Shown here piece by piece: positions 34,643 to 42,564 of a stretch of DNA of 64,000 nt. Below the pieces are notes generated by a model. It had not been told where the DNA came from. It saw only the letters and a program-made list of their open reading frames with translations, and ran no database searches. The position numbers were made by a program, and so were the translations under genes. The stretch's first letter is position 1; each line of letters opens with the position of its first letter. This DNA comes from Bradyrhizobium sp. ARR65 (GTDB lineage Bacteria; Pseudomonadota; Alphaproteobacteria; Rhizobiales; Xanthobacteraceae): positions 546 to 64,545 of the forward strand of contig NZ_AWZU01000034.1 of NCBI RefSeq assembly GCF_000472385.1, given 5' to 3'.

Positions 34643-34846
34643 ATGAGCACTCCAATCAAGCGTCACGGTCGGTTCTGGACCGAAGAGGACGACAACCTGC
34701 TGCGCACGATGGCCTCGGCCGGGAAGAGCATTACGCTGATGACCGTGAAGCTCGGCCGCCCGATCAGAACGATCAAGGCCCGCGCGCAGGAACTGCACAT
34801 CGCGCTGCCCGGCGAGGACAAGAACACCAAGCGTTGGGTCGGCTAG
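34643..34846 (+). CDS. Small Myb/SANT-like helix-turn-helix protein
   Basis: A protein of 67 residues. RFWTEEDDNLLRTMASAGKS followed by ITLMTVKLGRPIRTIKARAQEL reads as a SANT/Myb-like domain: W-T-x-E-E-D at the start of helix 1, then a recognition-helix pattern with RT-IKARA. The first residues are basic. Bacterial relatives of this shape are usually annotated hypothetical, and GcrA is a comparison in wording only. The ATG has no clear ribosome binding site. It stands alone between a divergent acyltransferase gene and a convergent molybdoenzyme gene. Confidence 0.68.
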   Translation: MSTPIKRHGRFWTEEDDNLLRTMASAGKSITLMTVKLGRPIRTIKARAQELHIALPGEDKNTKRWVG

Positions 34847-34944
34847 GCGCCGGCCTGTGCGCTGAAGGCTGCCACACGCGCTTGCTTTTCGCGGGGCCCG
34901 CATGCGTTTGCGCGCTCGGCGCGGGCTTGAGGGGGGCACGCTCG

Positions 34945-37257
34945 TCACTGATGAATGCGGCGCGACAGCTCCTCACAGGCCGCGGCTTCCGCCATCGGCA
35001 GCTTCTCGAGCCGGACGGCGACATGCTTGTGATAGGGCGTGCCGGCGATCGGATCGCAATTCCGGCTGTCGGTCAGCACGTTGACGCGCGGGCCGTTGCT
35101 TAGGCGCTCGCCGTCCCTCGTCGGATAGGACTGGCCATAACCGTGCGGCAGCGCCAACTGTCCCTCGCGTACGCTGTCGTCGGCCTTGCAGCGGGCGACG
35201 ATGCGTCCGGCCCGCGATGTCACCGCGATCCATTCGCCGTCGCTGGCGCCCAAGCAGGCCATATCCTTGGCGTTGATCAAGAGCGCCCCATCGGGATCGT
35301 CGCGCCGCCAGGCTGGATCGCGAAAGATCTGGTTGGCATTGAACATCCGCCGTTGTCCGGCGGCGAGAATGAAGGGATAGTCGTTCGGCGCGCTTGCGAC
35401 CGCGGGATCGAGCCTGTTCAGCCATTCGAGCAGGGTGGGAATCGCAAGATGCACCTTGTGGTCGGGGTGACCGATCAGCGACCACACCTCTTCGTACATA
35501 TGCGTCGTGATCGCGGCGCCGCTGCGCGAGTTGACGATCGCGTCGAACAGCGCATCACCGAGCTGCGCGTCCGGCACCTCGTCGCCGAGTCTGAGTGCAC
35601 GTCGCACCGCCTCCGGCGCGCGTTTCGCGCAGGCGAGCGCGGCTCCCCACAGCGGCGCAGCCGCGGCCGTTCCGTCGGGAAGCGAGGGACCGAGCGTGCT
35701 GTAGAGCAGGAACGCGCCGAGCGGCACGGCGGCTGGGTTTTCCGCCACGAAGGCGCGGAACGCCGCTGCGAAAGCGGGGCGCGAGCGGAGTGCCGCCTCG
35801 CGCAGGGGCGCCAGCACATTATCGCCCGGCAATAGTCCCAGCGCGCGGGAGAGCCGTGTGTAGATTTCGGGCTCGGGCAGGGTGCCTTGGAGCGGCGGCA
35901 CCACGCCTGGCCGCACATGGAAGTAGTTCGTCGGAAATTCGAAATTGAACAGCGTGAATTCGCATTTTTCGTATTGGGAGGAGGCGGGCAGCACGTAGTG
36001 CGCCAGCCGCGCCGTTTCGGTCATGGCGACGTCGACGACGACGCAGAGTTCGAGCGTCCGCAACGCCCTCTCCACCTCGCTCGTGTTCGCCGCGGTATTC
36101 GCGGGGTTCGAACTGTCGATCCAAACGCCGCGCAAGCGGTCCGGATGATCGGTCAGCACCGCTTGCGGGAACATGTTGGGCGGCAGAAGCCCGGCGATGA
36201 CTTCGGTGTCCGTCGGCGCAAATTTCTGGTTGGGCGTGTTGCCCCACAGCGGTTGCAGCCAGCTATGGAGCTGGTTGGTGCCCTTGCGGCCAAAACTGCC
36301 GGTCAACATGATCAGCAGCTTTTCCAGATAGGAATTGAGCGTCGAATTGACGCCCTGCTGGATGCCAAGCTCGACGCGTACGGTCATCGCCTCGGCGGCA
36401 ACGATCATGTCCGCGCAGCGCTCGATCTCGCCGAGCGGAATATCCGCGGCTCGTGCCCATGCTTCGACGGGGATGCGCGAGAGCGCCTCTTTCACTTCGG
36501 CAAAGCCGGTCGTGTGCTGGGCGAGAAATTCGTGATCCACCGCATCGCGCCGCAACAGTGTCGCGAGGATCGCCCCGAGCAGGAACGCGTCCGCCCCGGG
36601 CCGCACGGCGAGATGAAGATCGGCCATCTCGGCAGTTTCGGTGCGGCGGGGATCGATGACGATCAGCTTGCGGGCTGGATCCTTGCGGATCTGGTTGAGC
36701 TGGTCGCGCGCGTTCGGAAAGCCGTGCGCGACCCAAGGGTTGGCGCCGATCACGAACAGGAGGTCGCAGTGGTGCACGTCCTCCGCGGTGTGGCAGGTCT
36801 GGCTGCCGAACAGATGGCCGTTGACCCAGAAGTCGCCGGTCTTCTCCTGCGACAGTGCATTGAAGACGTGGCGTGAGCCCAGGGCCCGCAGCATCGCGTG
36901 AACGTAAGCGCCGCCGGCGTGGTTGCCCTGGCCGCCGCCACCATAGAGCGCGATGCTCTTGCCGCCGTGACGATCGACCAGCGCGCGCAGGCGTGAGGCG
37001 ATTTCTGCGATCGCGGTGTCCCAGTCGATCGCCTCGAACTCGCCGTCGGCGCGGCGGCGCAAAGGCGCGGTCAGCCGGTCCCTGTGATGGGCATAGAAAG
37101 GAATGCGGCCGGCCTTGTTACAGAGATAACCCTGCGACTTCGGATTGTCACGATCGCCGCGCACTTTGGCGATGCGGCCGTCCTCGACCATCACCTCGAT
37201 GCCGCAATTGATGTAGCAGAGATTGCACGCCGTTTTTCGCCACGCTTGGCTTGACAT
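34945..37257 (-). CDS. Molybdopterin oxidoreductase with [4Fe-4S] cluster
   Basis: Catalytic molybdoenzyme of 770 residues in the DMSO reductase family. The N-terminal cluster site is CNLCYINC followed by YLCNKAG (Cys about 9, 12, 16 and 46). Next come the molybdopterin region with YGGGGQGNHAGGAYVHAM, and GSQTCHTAED, whose Cys is a possible molybdenum ligand. FVIGANPWVAHGFPNARDQL and IDPRRTETAEMADLHL also match the family. The C-terminal cofactor-binding region contains AAGQRRMFNANQIFRDP. There is no Tat signal, so it is cytosolic. No electron-transfer subunit is adjacent. The substrate is unknown; formate, nitrate or a sulfur compound cannot be told apart. GGAG precedes ATG 37257. Confidence 0.88.
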   Translation of the reverse strand: MSSQAWRKTACNLCYINCGIEVMVEDGRIAKVRGDRDNPKSQGYLCNKAGRIPFYAHHRDRLTAPLRRRADGEFEAIDWDTAIAEIASRLRALVDRHGGKSIALYGGGGQGNHAGGAYVHAMLRALGSRHVFNALSQEKTGDFWVNGHLFGSQTCHTAEDVHHCDLLFVIGANPWVAHGFPNARDQLNQIRKDPARKLIVIDPRRTETAEMADLHLAVRPGADAFLLGAILATLLRRDAVDHEFLAQHTTGFAEVKEALSRIPVEAWARAADIPLGEIERCADMIVAAEAMTVRVELGIQQGVNSTLNSYLEKLLIMLTGSFGRKGTNQLHSWLQPLWGNTPNQKFAPTDTEVIAGLLPPNMFPQAVLTDHPDRLRGVWIDSSNPANTAANTSEVERALRTLELCVVVDVAMTETARLAHYVLPASSQYEKCEFTLFNFEFPTNYFHVRPGVVPPLQGTLPEPEIYTRLSRALGLLPGDNVLAPLREAALRSRPAFAAAFRAFVAENPAAVPLGAFLLYSTLGPSLPDGTAAAAPLWGAALACAKRAPEAVRRALRLGDEVPDAQLGDALFDAIVNSRSGAAITTHMYEEVWSLIGHPDHKVHLAIPTLLEWLNRLDPAVASAPNDYPFILAAGQRRMFNANQIFRDPAWRRDDPDGALLINAKDMACLGASDGEWIAVTSRAGRIVARCKADDSVREGQLALPHGYGQSYPTRDGERLSNGPRVNVLTDSRNCDPIAGTPYHKHVAVRLEKLPMAEAAACEELSRRIHQ

Positions 37258-37337
37258 GACGAGGCTCCATACTGTCCATCCCTTCTTCTCGTCATATTAA
37301 AGTATGGTCATCATATAAACAATCGAAAAAGAGCGGA

Positions 37338-37393
37338 GCCTGGAGCTGGCCAGAACGGGTCCGGGCGAAGCGCGGCCCGATGACAGGTTCCGC
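37338..37393. repeat. Intergenic palindromic repeat, copy 2
   Basis: The block AACGGGTCCG, then GCGAAGCGCGGCCCGATGAC and AGGTTCCGC, is a near match to the reverse complement of positions 1-49. It lies between the LigJ-like gene and the Fe-S molybdoenzyme start (37258-37421). It may act as the terminator or processing site after the LigJ-like transcript. Confidence 0.6.
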
Positions 37394-37421
37394 GGAGGTC
37401 TCAGGGTGAGGGTTGAGCAAT

Positions 37422-38597
37422 TCAGTTGAAGAGTTCCGCGGGCAGGCGGCTGTAGACCCGGCGGGCATTCCCGGCGAAGATCGCGTGCTTCTGCTCAGGC
37501 GTCAGGCTCGCGGATCCATCGATATAGCGTCTTGTGTCGTCGTAATCGAACCCGGTCTCGGGATCGACGCCCCTGACGGCGCCGACCATCTCGGACGCAA
37601 ACAGGATATTCTCGGCGGGGATCACGCGCGTCAAAAGATCGATGCCGGGCTGGTGATAGACGCAGGTGTCGAAGAACACGTTCTTCAGGATGCTTTCGGA
37701 TAAAGGCGGCCGCCTCTGGTCCTGGGCGATTCCGCGATAGCGGCCCCAATGATAGGGAATGGCGCCGCCGCCATGCGGGATGATGAACCTTAGCGTCGGG
37801 AAATCCTTGAACAGGTCCGACATCAGGAACTGCACGAAGGCGGTGGTGTCGCCGTTGATGTAGTGGCTCGCGGTGGTGTGAAAGACGGGGTTGGCCGCAG
37901 CGCTGACATGGATCATCGCGGGCACGTCGAGCTCGACCATTTTTTCGTACAGCGGATACCACCAGCGGTCGGTCAGCGGCGGATCGGTCCAATAGCCGCC
38001 GCTGGGATCCGGATTGAGGTTGCATCCGACGAAGCCGAGCTGTTCGACGCAGCGCGTCAATTCGCCGAGACAGGTCTTCGGCTCGACCCCGGGCGATTGC
38101 GGGAGCTGGCAGACGCCGGCAAAGTTCTTCGGATAAAGCTGCGTCAGGCGATAGATGATATCGTTGGACACCCGCGACCACGCCGCGCTCACGCCGGCAT
38201 CGCCGAAATGGTGGCTCATGCCGGAGGCGCGCGGCGAGAACAGCGTCAGCGATGTCCCGCGCTCGCGCTGCAGCTTGAGCTGGGCGCCCTCGACCGATTC
38301 GCGCAACTCGTCGTCGCTGATCTTGAGGGAATCGACGCTCGGCATCTGCGAGGGATCGTTGATCGCAGCGATCTGGCGCTTGCGCCAGTCCAGCATGGCG
38401 GTCGGCTCAGTGGTGTAATGCCCGTGGCAGTCGATGATCATGCCGCCCGCGCCGGCCGCGTGCGAGAGTCCCTCGATGGCTTCGATGTTCGTCGCCGGCG
38501 GAAGCGATGAGGCGGCGGAGACCGCCCGCCAGGGATTGGGGCGCGGGCCGCAGCAGGCGCACCCCATTGGATGCGTCATCCCGAAATAGTTGAGCAC
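37422..38597 (-). CDS. Amidohydrolase resembling 4-oxalomesaconate hydratase (LigJ)
   Basis: Amidohydrolase-family (AMDH2) protein of 391 residues. MIIDCHGHYTTEP (about 53-65) gives the HxH metal motif and closely matches the LigJ/GalB start. Later metal or active-site residues are in MIHVSAAANP (about 220), FIIPHGGGAIPYHWGRYRG (about 270) and FASEMVGAVRGVDP (about 335). LigJ hydrates 4-oxalomesaconate in protocatechuate 4,5-cleavage and gallate breakdown. GTG 38597 has an excellent AAGGGAGGA five bases upstream, so the unusual 52-residue extension with GCACCG is probably real. Upstream comes a LigK-like gene 30 bases away. Confidence 0.82.
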   Translation of the reverse strand: MLNYFGMTHPMGCACCGPRPNPWRAVSAASSLPPATNIEAIEGLSHAAGAGGMIIDCHGHYTTEPTAMLDWRKRQIAAINDPSQMPSVDSLKISDDELRESVEGAQLKLQRERGTSLTLFSPRASGMSHHFGDAGVSAAWSRVSNDIIYRLTQLYPKNFAGVCQLPQSPGVEPKTCLGELTRCVEQLGFVGCNLNPDPSGGYWTDPPLTDRWWYPLYEKMVELDVPAMIHVSAAANPVFHTTASHYINGDTTAFVQFLMSDLFKDFPTLRFIIPHGGGAIPYHWGRYRGIAQDQRRPPLSESILKNVFFDTCVYHQPGIDLLTRVIPAENILFASEMVGAVRGVDPETGFDYDDTRRYIDGSASLTPEQKHAIFAGNARRVYSRLPAELFN

Positions 38598-38627
38598 GAT
38601 GTCCTCCCTTCAGATGTCCGCGAACCG

Positions 38628-39302
38628 TCAGCTCTGGATCGTGCAGCCGAGCCTTGCCAGCGCCGCATCGACCCAGTCGCGGTCGCTGCGGCCTTCCTTG
38701 ATCGCGGCGAGCTGCTTGATCTCGGCCTGGTGCTTGGCTTCGGCGGCCTTCAACACCTCCGCCGCGACATCGTAGGGGACGCAGACGATGCCGTCACCGT
38801 CACCGACGATGAGATCGCCGGGTGCGATCACCATGCCTTGAATCGCGATCGGCACGTTGATCTCGCCGGGACCATCCTTGTAGGGCCCCCGATGGGTAAC
38901 GCCCGCCGCGAACACCGGAAAGTCGCCGGCATGCAGCGTGTCGTAGTCACGGATCGCGCCGTGGATGACGATGCCGCCGATGCCGCGCGCCTGCGCATGC
39001 GCCACCATAATTTCCCCGATCAGGGAATTGGTGAGGTCGCCGCCGCCGTCGACGATGATGACATCGCCTGGCTCGGCGAGATCGAGCGCCTTGTGCACCA
39101 TGAGGTTATCGCCAGGCCTTGTCTTCACCGTGAACGCCGGACCTGCGAGCGCGCCGCCGCGGTGCATCGGGCGCAGGCCGGCGCCGCCCGCCGTCATCCG
39201 TGACATTGAGTCACTGATGTTGGCGACCGGCAGTTCGCGGAATCGCGCGACGAGCGCCGCGTCCACCTTGCGCTCGCGCTTGCGGATCTGGAATCCAATC
39301 AC
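38628..39302 (-). CDS. RraA-fold aldolase, LigK/HMG-aldolase-like
   Basis: A protein of 224 residues of the RraA/class II pyruvate aldolase fold. GGGDLTNSLIGEIMVAHAQ (about 87) and GIVIHGAIRDYDTL (about 110) carry the conserved Arg-Asp pair and substrate-binding residues of 4-carboxy-4-hydroxy-2-oxoadipate aldolase, the enzyme after LigJ that yields pyruvate and oxaloacetate. RraA itself, an RNase E regulator, is shorter; the context with a LigJ-like gene supports the aldolase reading. GTG 39302 follows AAGGAG with seven bases between. The 268-base region to the next gene on the right shows no feature. Confidence 0.85.
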   Translation of the reverse strand: MIGFQIRKRERKVDAALVARFRELPVANISDSMSRMTAGGAGLRPMHRGGALAGPAFTVKTRPGDNLMVHKALDLAEPGDVIIVDGGGDLTNSLIGEIMVAHAQARGIGGIVIHGAIRDYDTLHAGDFPVFAAGVTHRGPYKDGPGEINVPIAIQGMVIAPGDLIVGDGDGIVCVPYDVAAEVLKAAEAKHQAEIKQLAAIKEGRSDRDWVDAALARLGCTIQS

Positions 39303-39570
39303 GATTTGCTCCTTGTCTTCTTATCCATTCGTTGTTGTTTCAAGCCTCGCGTAGGATCGTCCGCGAGCATCGCAGCCAGTCAACCGTAGCACGCGATCGA
39401 GATCAAGGTGAGGCGCAGCGGTGCTGTCGCTTGTCGCAACTGCCCGATCAACTTGCCGCGGGCGGGTTGTCCCGCCTCCGGTTTTCGAGCAGATTGGCGG
39501 TCGTCGGCCGAATCTGGGGGGGACGGCGCGAGCCGGGCAGCCGATCCGAGCGATTTTTGCGTAGGGGGAT

Positions 39571-41046
39571 TTGAAGGTGCTGGAAGATTTTTCACGCCGG
39601 ACGTTTGCGAAGCTTGCGGGCCTTGCGCTCGGCATCGCCGCGGCGCCCGCGAAAGCGGACGAGACGCCCGCGCAGCCGGCGGCCGGCCGACTGGCGTCCG
39701 GCAGCTTCCCAAGCGGATTCATCTGGGGCACGGCCACGTCGGCCTATCAGATCGAGGGCGCCGTCAATGAGGACGGGCGCGGGCGCTCGATCTGGGATAC
39801 CTTTTCGCATCAACAAGGCCATATCGCCGACGGGACGAATGCCGATCGGGCCAATGATCACTATCACCGCTACAAGGAAGATGTCGGGCTGATCAGGGAG
39901 CTTGGCGTCAAGGCCTATCGCTTCTCCATCGCCTGGCCGCGGGTGTTTCCGGAAGGGGCCGGCGCGCCCAACCCTAAGGGCCTCGATTTTTACAGCCACC
40001 TCGTGGACGAGCTGCTGGCGAATGGCATCGAGCCCTATGCGACGCTCTATCATTGGGATCTGCCGCAGGCGCTGCAGGACCGCGTGGGCGGCTGGCAGTC
40101 CACCGAGACTTCAAAGGCCTTCGCGGACTATGCGGCCTATGTGGCGGAGCGGCTAACCGATCGCGTGAAGACCATCTTCACCATCAACGAAGTGGGGCGC
40201 TTCGTGAATTTCGGCTATGGCCTCGGCATCGATGCGCCGGGACTCAAGCTTCCCCAGAAACAGCTCAATCAGGTTCGTCACAACGTCGCCTTGGCCCACG
40301 GACTTTCCGTGCAGGCCGTTCGCGCTCATGGGCATGCCGGGACGAAGGTCGGCCCGGCTGAGAACATCGCTGCCTGCTTGCCTGCGATCGACACGCCGGA
40401 GAATGTCCGCGCCGCGGAGATCGCCACGCGCGAACTCAACGCCGGCTTTCTCAACGTGATCCTCGAGGGCAAATACACCGACCACTTCCTTGCCTATGCC
40501 GGCGCGAACGCACCGACCTTTACCGAGGACGAGCTGAAGATCATCGGCTCAAGGAATGATTTCATCGGCCTGAACATCTATGCCCCGCAATTCTATGTGG
40601 TTGCCGCCGAGCACGCTCCCGGCTTTTCGGTGCTGCCTTTCCCGAGTTCTTTTCCGCATATGAGCTCGGAATGGCTCAGGATAGGTCCGGAGACCGCCTA
40701 TTGGGTGCCGCGGCTGGCGGCGAAGATCTGGGACGTCGAGACCATTTATATCAGCGAAAACGGCACGTCGTCGTCTGACGAGATCAGGCCCGACGGCAAG
40801 ATCTACGATCTCGACCGCATCATGTATCTGCGCAACTATCTCACGCAACTCCAGCGCGCGGTCGCGGAGGGCGCGCCGGTTCGCGGCTATTTTCTCTGGA
40901 GCCTGATGGATAATTTCGAATGGATTTTCGGCCTGGAGAAGCGCTTCGGGATCTACCATGTCGATTTCGAAACGTTGGTGCGCAGGCCGAAGCTCAGCGC
41001 ATCCTTTTACCGTAATGTCATCGCGCGCAACGCGATCGACGTTTAG
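39571..41046 (+). CDS. GH1 beta-glucosidase with Tat signal
   Basis: Retaining glycoside hydrolase of 491 residues, family 1. The body starts FPSGFIWGTATSAYQIEGA. The acid/base Glu is in TINEVGRF (about residue 207) and the nucleophile Glu in YISENGTSSSDE (about 396). NEV replaces the usual NEP, a small departure. N-terminal SRRTFAKLAGLALG then AAAPAKA is a Tat signal, so the enzyme is periplasmic or secreted, which is less common for this family. TTG 39571 follows AGGGGGAT. It likely releases glucose from beta-glucosides or oligosaccharides. A strong terminator follows at once. Confidence 0.93.
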   Translation: MKVLEDFSRRTFAKLAGLALGIAAAPAKADETPAQPAAGRLASGSFPSGFIWGTATSAYQIEGAVNEDGRGRSIWDTFSHQQGHIADGTNADRANDHYHRYKEDVGLIRELGVKAYRFSIAWPRVFPEGAGAPNPKGLDFYSHLVDELLANGIEPYATLYHWDLPQALQDRVGGWQSTETSKAFADYAAYVAERLTDRVKTIFTINEVGRFVNFGYGLGIDAPGLKLPQKQLNQVRHNVALAHGLSVQAVRAHGHAGTKVGPAENIAACLPAIDTPENVRAAEIATRELNAGFLNVILEGKYTDHFLAYAGANAPTFTEDELKIIGSRNDFIGLNIYAPQFYVVAAEHAPGFSVLPFPSSFPHMSSEWLRIGPETAYWVPRLAAKIWDVETIYISENGTSSSDEIRPDGKIYDLDRIMYLRNYLTQLQRAVAEGAPVRGYFLWSLMDNFEWIFGLEKRFGIYHVDFETLVRRPKLSASFYRNVIARNAIDV

Positions 41047-41073
41047 GCCGGGAGGGCCGTGCCCGGCCTTTTT
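41045..41073 (+). terminator. Rho-independent terminator after the beta-glucosidase
   Basis: AGGCCGGG (41045-41052) pairs with CCCGGCCT (41062-41069), followed by TTTTT. The left arm overlaps the stop codon. Confidence 0.87.
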
Positions 41074-41108
41074 GCGAAGCACCATCAGTCCCTAGAGCCG
41101 GCTGTGCC

Positions 41109-41435
41109 TCAGTCGCGCCGGCGTAGGCCGAGCGAGCGGACCTTGCCTTCAAATTCGTCCTGGATGTCTTCAAGGGTCGGAAGGTGCAGCCGGCGCAACT
41201 GCGCGTGCACCCTCTTGGCGGGCTCGGACCTCAAATCCCGCTTGAAATTGGTGATCAACTCGGCCGCCGAACCGTAGCCGCGGTAGCGCTCGATTTCGGC
41301 CCGGGTCGCGTCCTGCAGATGCTGCAGCGTCCGTCGGTCGGAATCCGACTTGCCGTCCGGCCTTGCCCGCATCACCGGCTCAAACGCTTTGTCGATCACG
41401 AACTCGGCAAGCTGGCGTTTGCTGTTGGCGACCAT
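41109..41435 (-). CDS. Conserved hypothetical helical protein
   Basis: A protein of 108 residues, all predicted helical and highly charged, with no signal peptide. The N-terminus MVANSKRQLAEFVIDKAFEP and the middle DRRTLQHLQDATRAEIERY look like a soluble cytosolic protein. GAGAGAG sits six bases before the ATG. I know proteins of this look from Bradyrhizobium annotations as hypothetical, but no domain name applies. It stands alone, convergent with the beta-glucosidase. Confidence 0.68.
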   Translation of the reverse strand: MVANSKRQLAEFVIDKAFEPVMRARPDGKSDSDRRTLQHLQDATRAEIERYRGYGSAAELITNFKRDLRSEPAKRVHAQLRRLHLPTLEDIQDEFEGKVRSLGLRRRD

Positions 41436-41621
41436 CGCTCTCTCCTCAATTCGATTTTTGAATCAAACCAGAGAGGGGCGGCAAGGTTCGGCTCTGCCGG
41501 TGGTGGACGGTAGTGGGAGGCGCCCAACGATCGGGCAGTCCTGTGACATAGGAACGAAACTCGCACATGGGAATTGAAGGAACATCAACAAACATTGAAT
41601 GCGTGCGGGACGCGTCAGGTC

Positions 41622-41765
41622 ATGAGCTATCTCGGGAAGTTGACGTTCGCCACCACGGCCATTTTACTCATTGGCGGCGGGATTTGGGCTAATCTGGTGA
41701 AATCGCCGCTGCCCGAAATGCGCGGCGTCTGGGTCACTCAGGCCATGCGCGGCATGGCATATTGA
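41622..41765 (+). CDS. Possible small single-helix membrane protein
   Basis: A frame of 47 residues from ATG 41622. LGKLTFATTAILLIGGGIWANL is a good single transmembrane segment, followed by a short tail with VTQAMRGMAY. The frame could begin at TTG 41574. There is no strong ribosome binding site. It could be a small envelope protein or chance. Confidence 0.38.
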   Translation: MSYLGKLTFATTAILLIGGGIWANLVKSPLPEMRGVWVTQAMRGMAY

Positions 41766-41812
41766 AGCCGCAAAGTTACGCTTTCATCGTAGACCTGCCA
41801 CGCGTTTAGGTC

Positions 41813-42175
41813 ATGCTGATGAGACAGGGACGCTTTGTGCTGGTGCTCACCTGCGTGCTTGCAGCGCTGCCGGTCAAGTCCGTAACGGCGCGGGACGACG
41901 GCCGTTACGCCAATTCTCCGCTCAAACCCTGGTTTGACAGTCTGAAGAGCAGCAAGGGGCTATGTTGTTCCGTGGCTGACGGCTATGCGGTCGCCGATCC
42001 GGATTGGGACTCCAAGGACGGCCATTACCGCGTCCGCATCGATGGCGAGTGGATCACCGTGCCCGACGATGCCGTAATCACGGAACCCAATCGCGCCGGC
42101 CGCACCATGGTGTGGCCGATCAAGGGCTCGCTGGGCACCACGATCCGTTGCTTCCTGCCGGGCAGCATGAGCTGA
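41813..42175 (+). CDS. Small exported protein with conserved Cys residues
   Basis: A protein of 120 residues with a signal peptide (about 1-27, ending VTARDDG). The mature part has KGLCCSVADGYAVADPDWDS, then IDGEWITVPDDAVI and IRCFLPG. Three Cys residues could form a disulfide or bind metal. Proteins of this type are frequent hypothetical entries in Bradyrhizobium as I recall. Function unknown. It is followed by the decayed frame at 42220-42481. Confidence 0.72.
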   Translation: MLMRQGRFVLVLTCVLAALPVKSVTARDDGRYANSPLKPWFDSLKSSKGLCCSVADGYAVADPDWDSKDGHYRVRIDGEWITVPDDAVITEPNRAGRTMVWPIKGSLGTTIRCFLPGSMS

Positions 42176-42219
42176 AAGGCCACGCTGGCTGCTGCCTGCC
42201 GCCGAGCGAATGGACAATC

Positions 42220-42481
42220 ATGATGACCGATACGGGTTAAGAGAAGTCGCTGAGCCCGCGCGCAGCGATGCGGCATCGGCATTGCGTGGCTGATCGCAAT
42301 TATGGCAGCCATCGCCATTGTGGCCCCGCTGTACGCCTACACACCTTGGAAGAGTCAAACCGCCAGCGATAGCGCCAACAGCAACAGCGCGCCGATCAGC
42401 TAGGGCGCCGGTGGCTCGACGGGGCCGGCGCCGACCATGCCGGGTCAGACCGCGCCAAGCTCCAATTCACCTTCGCGTTGA
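42220..42481 (+). pseudogene. Decayed gene for a small membrane protein
   Basis: From 42272 one frame reads GIGIAWLIAIMAAIAIVAPL and YAYTPWKSQTASDS, a clear membrane helix plus Ser/Asn-rich tail, and stops at TAG 42401. The same frame then goes on with GAGGSTGPAPTMPGQTAPSS to TGA 42481, so the TAG looks like a nonsense mutation. No start codon exists in that frame. The neighbouring frame supplies ATG ACC GAT ACG GGT, a TAA, then EKSLSPRAAM, and would join by one frameshift. Two stops and a frameshift within 260 bases indicate a pseudogene. No other feature is seen between 42176 and 42564. Confidence 0.5.
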
Positions 42482-42564
42482 TGCCGGGCGCCATAGGAAC
42501 GGCCGCTCGTAGATTTCGTTTCCGACACAGCCGCACCGAAGAATGACAGCTCGGAGACGTCGAT

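Noticed and set aside
37280..37320. A second NikR-like site near GTATGG...TCATCATAT
   Set aside because: The half sites and spacing do not fit GTATGA-N16-TCATAC, and the adjacent gene is a molybdoenzyme.
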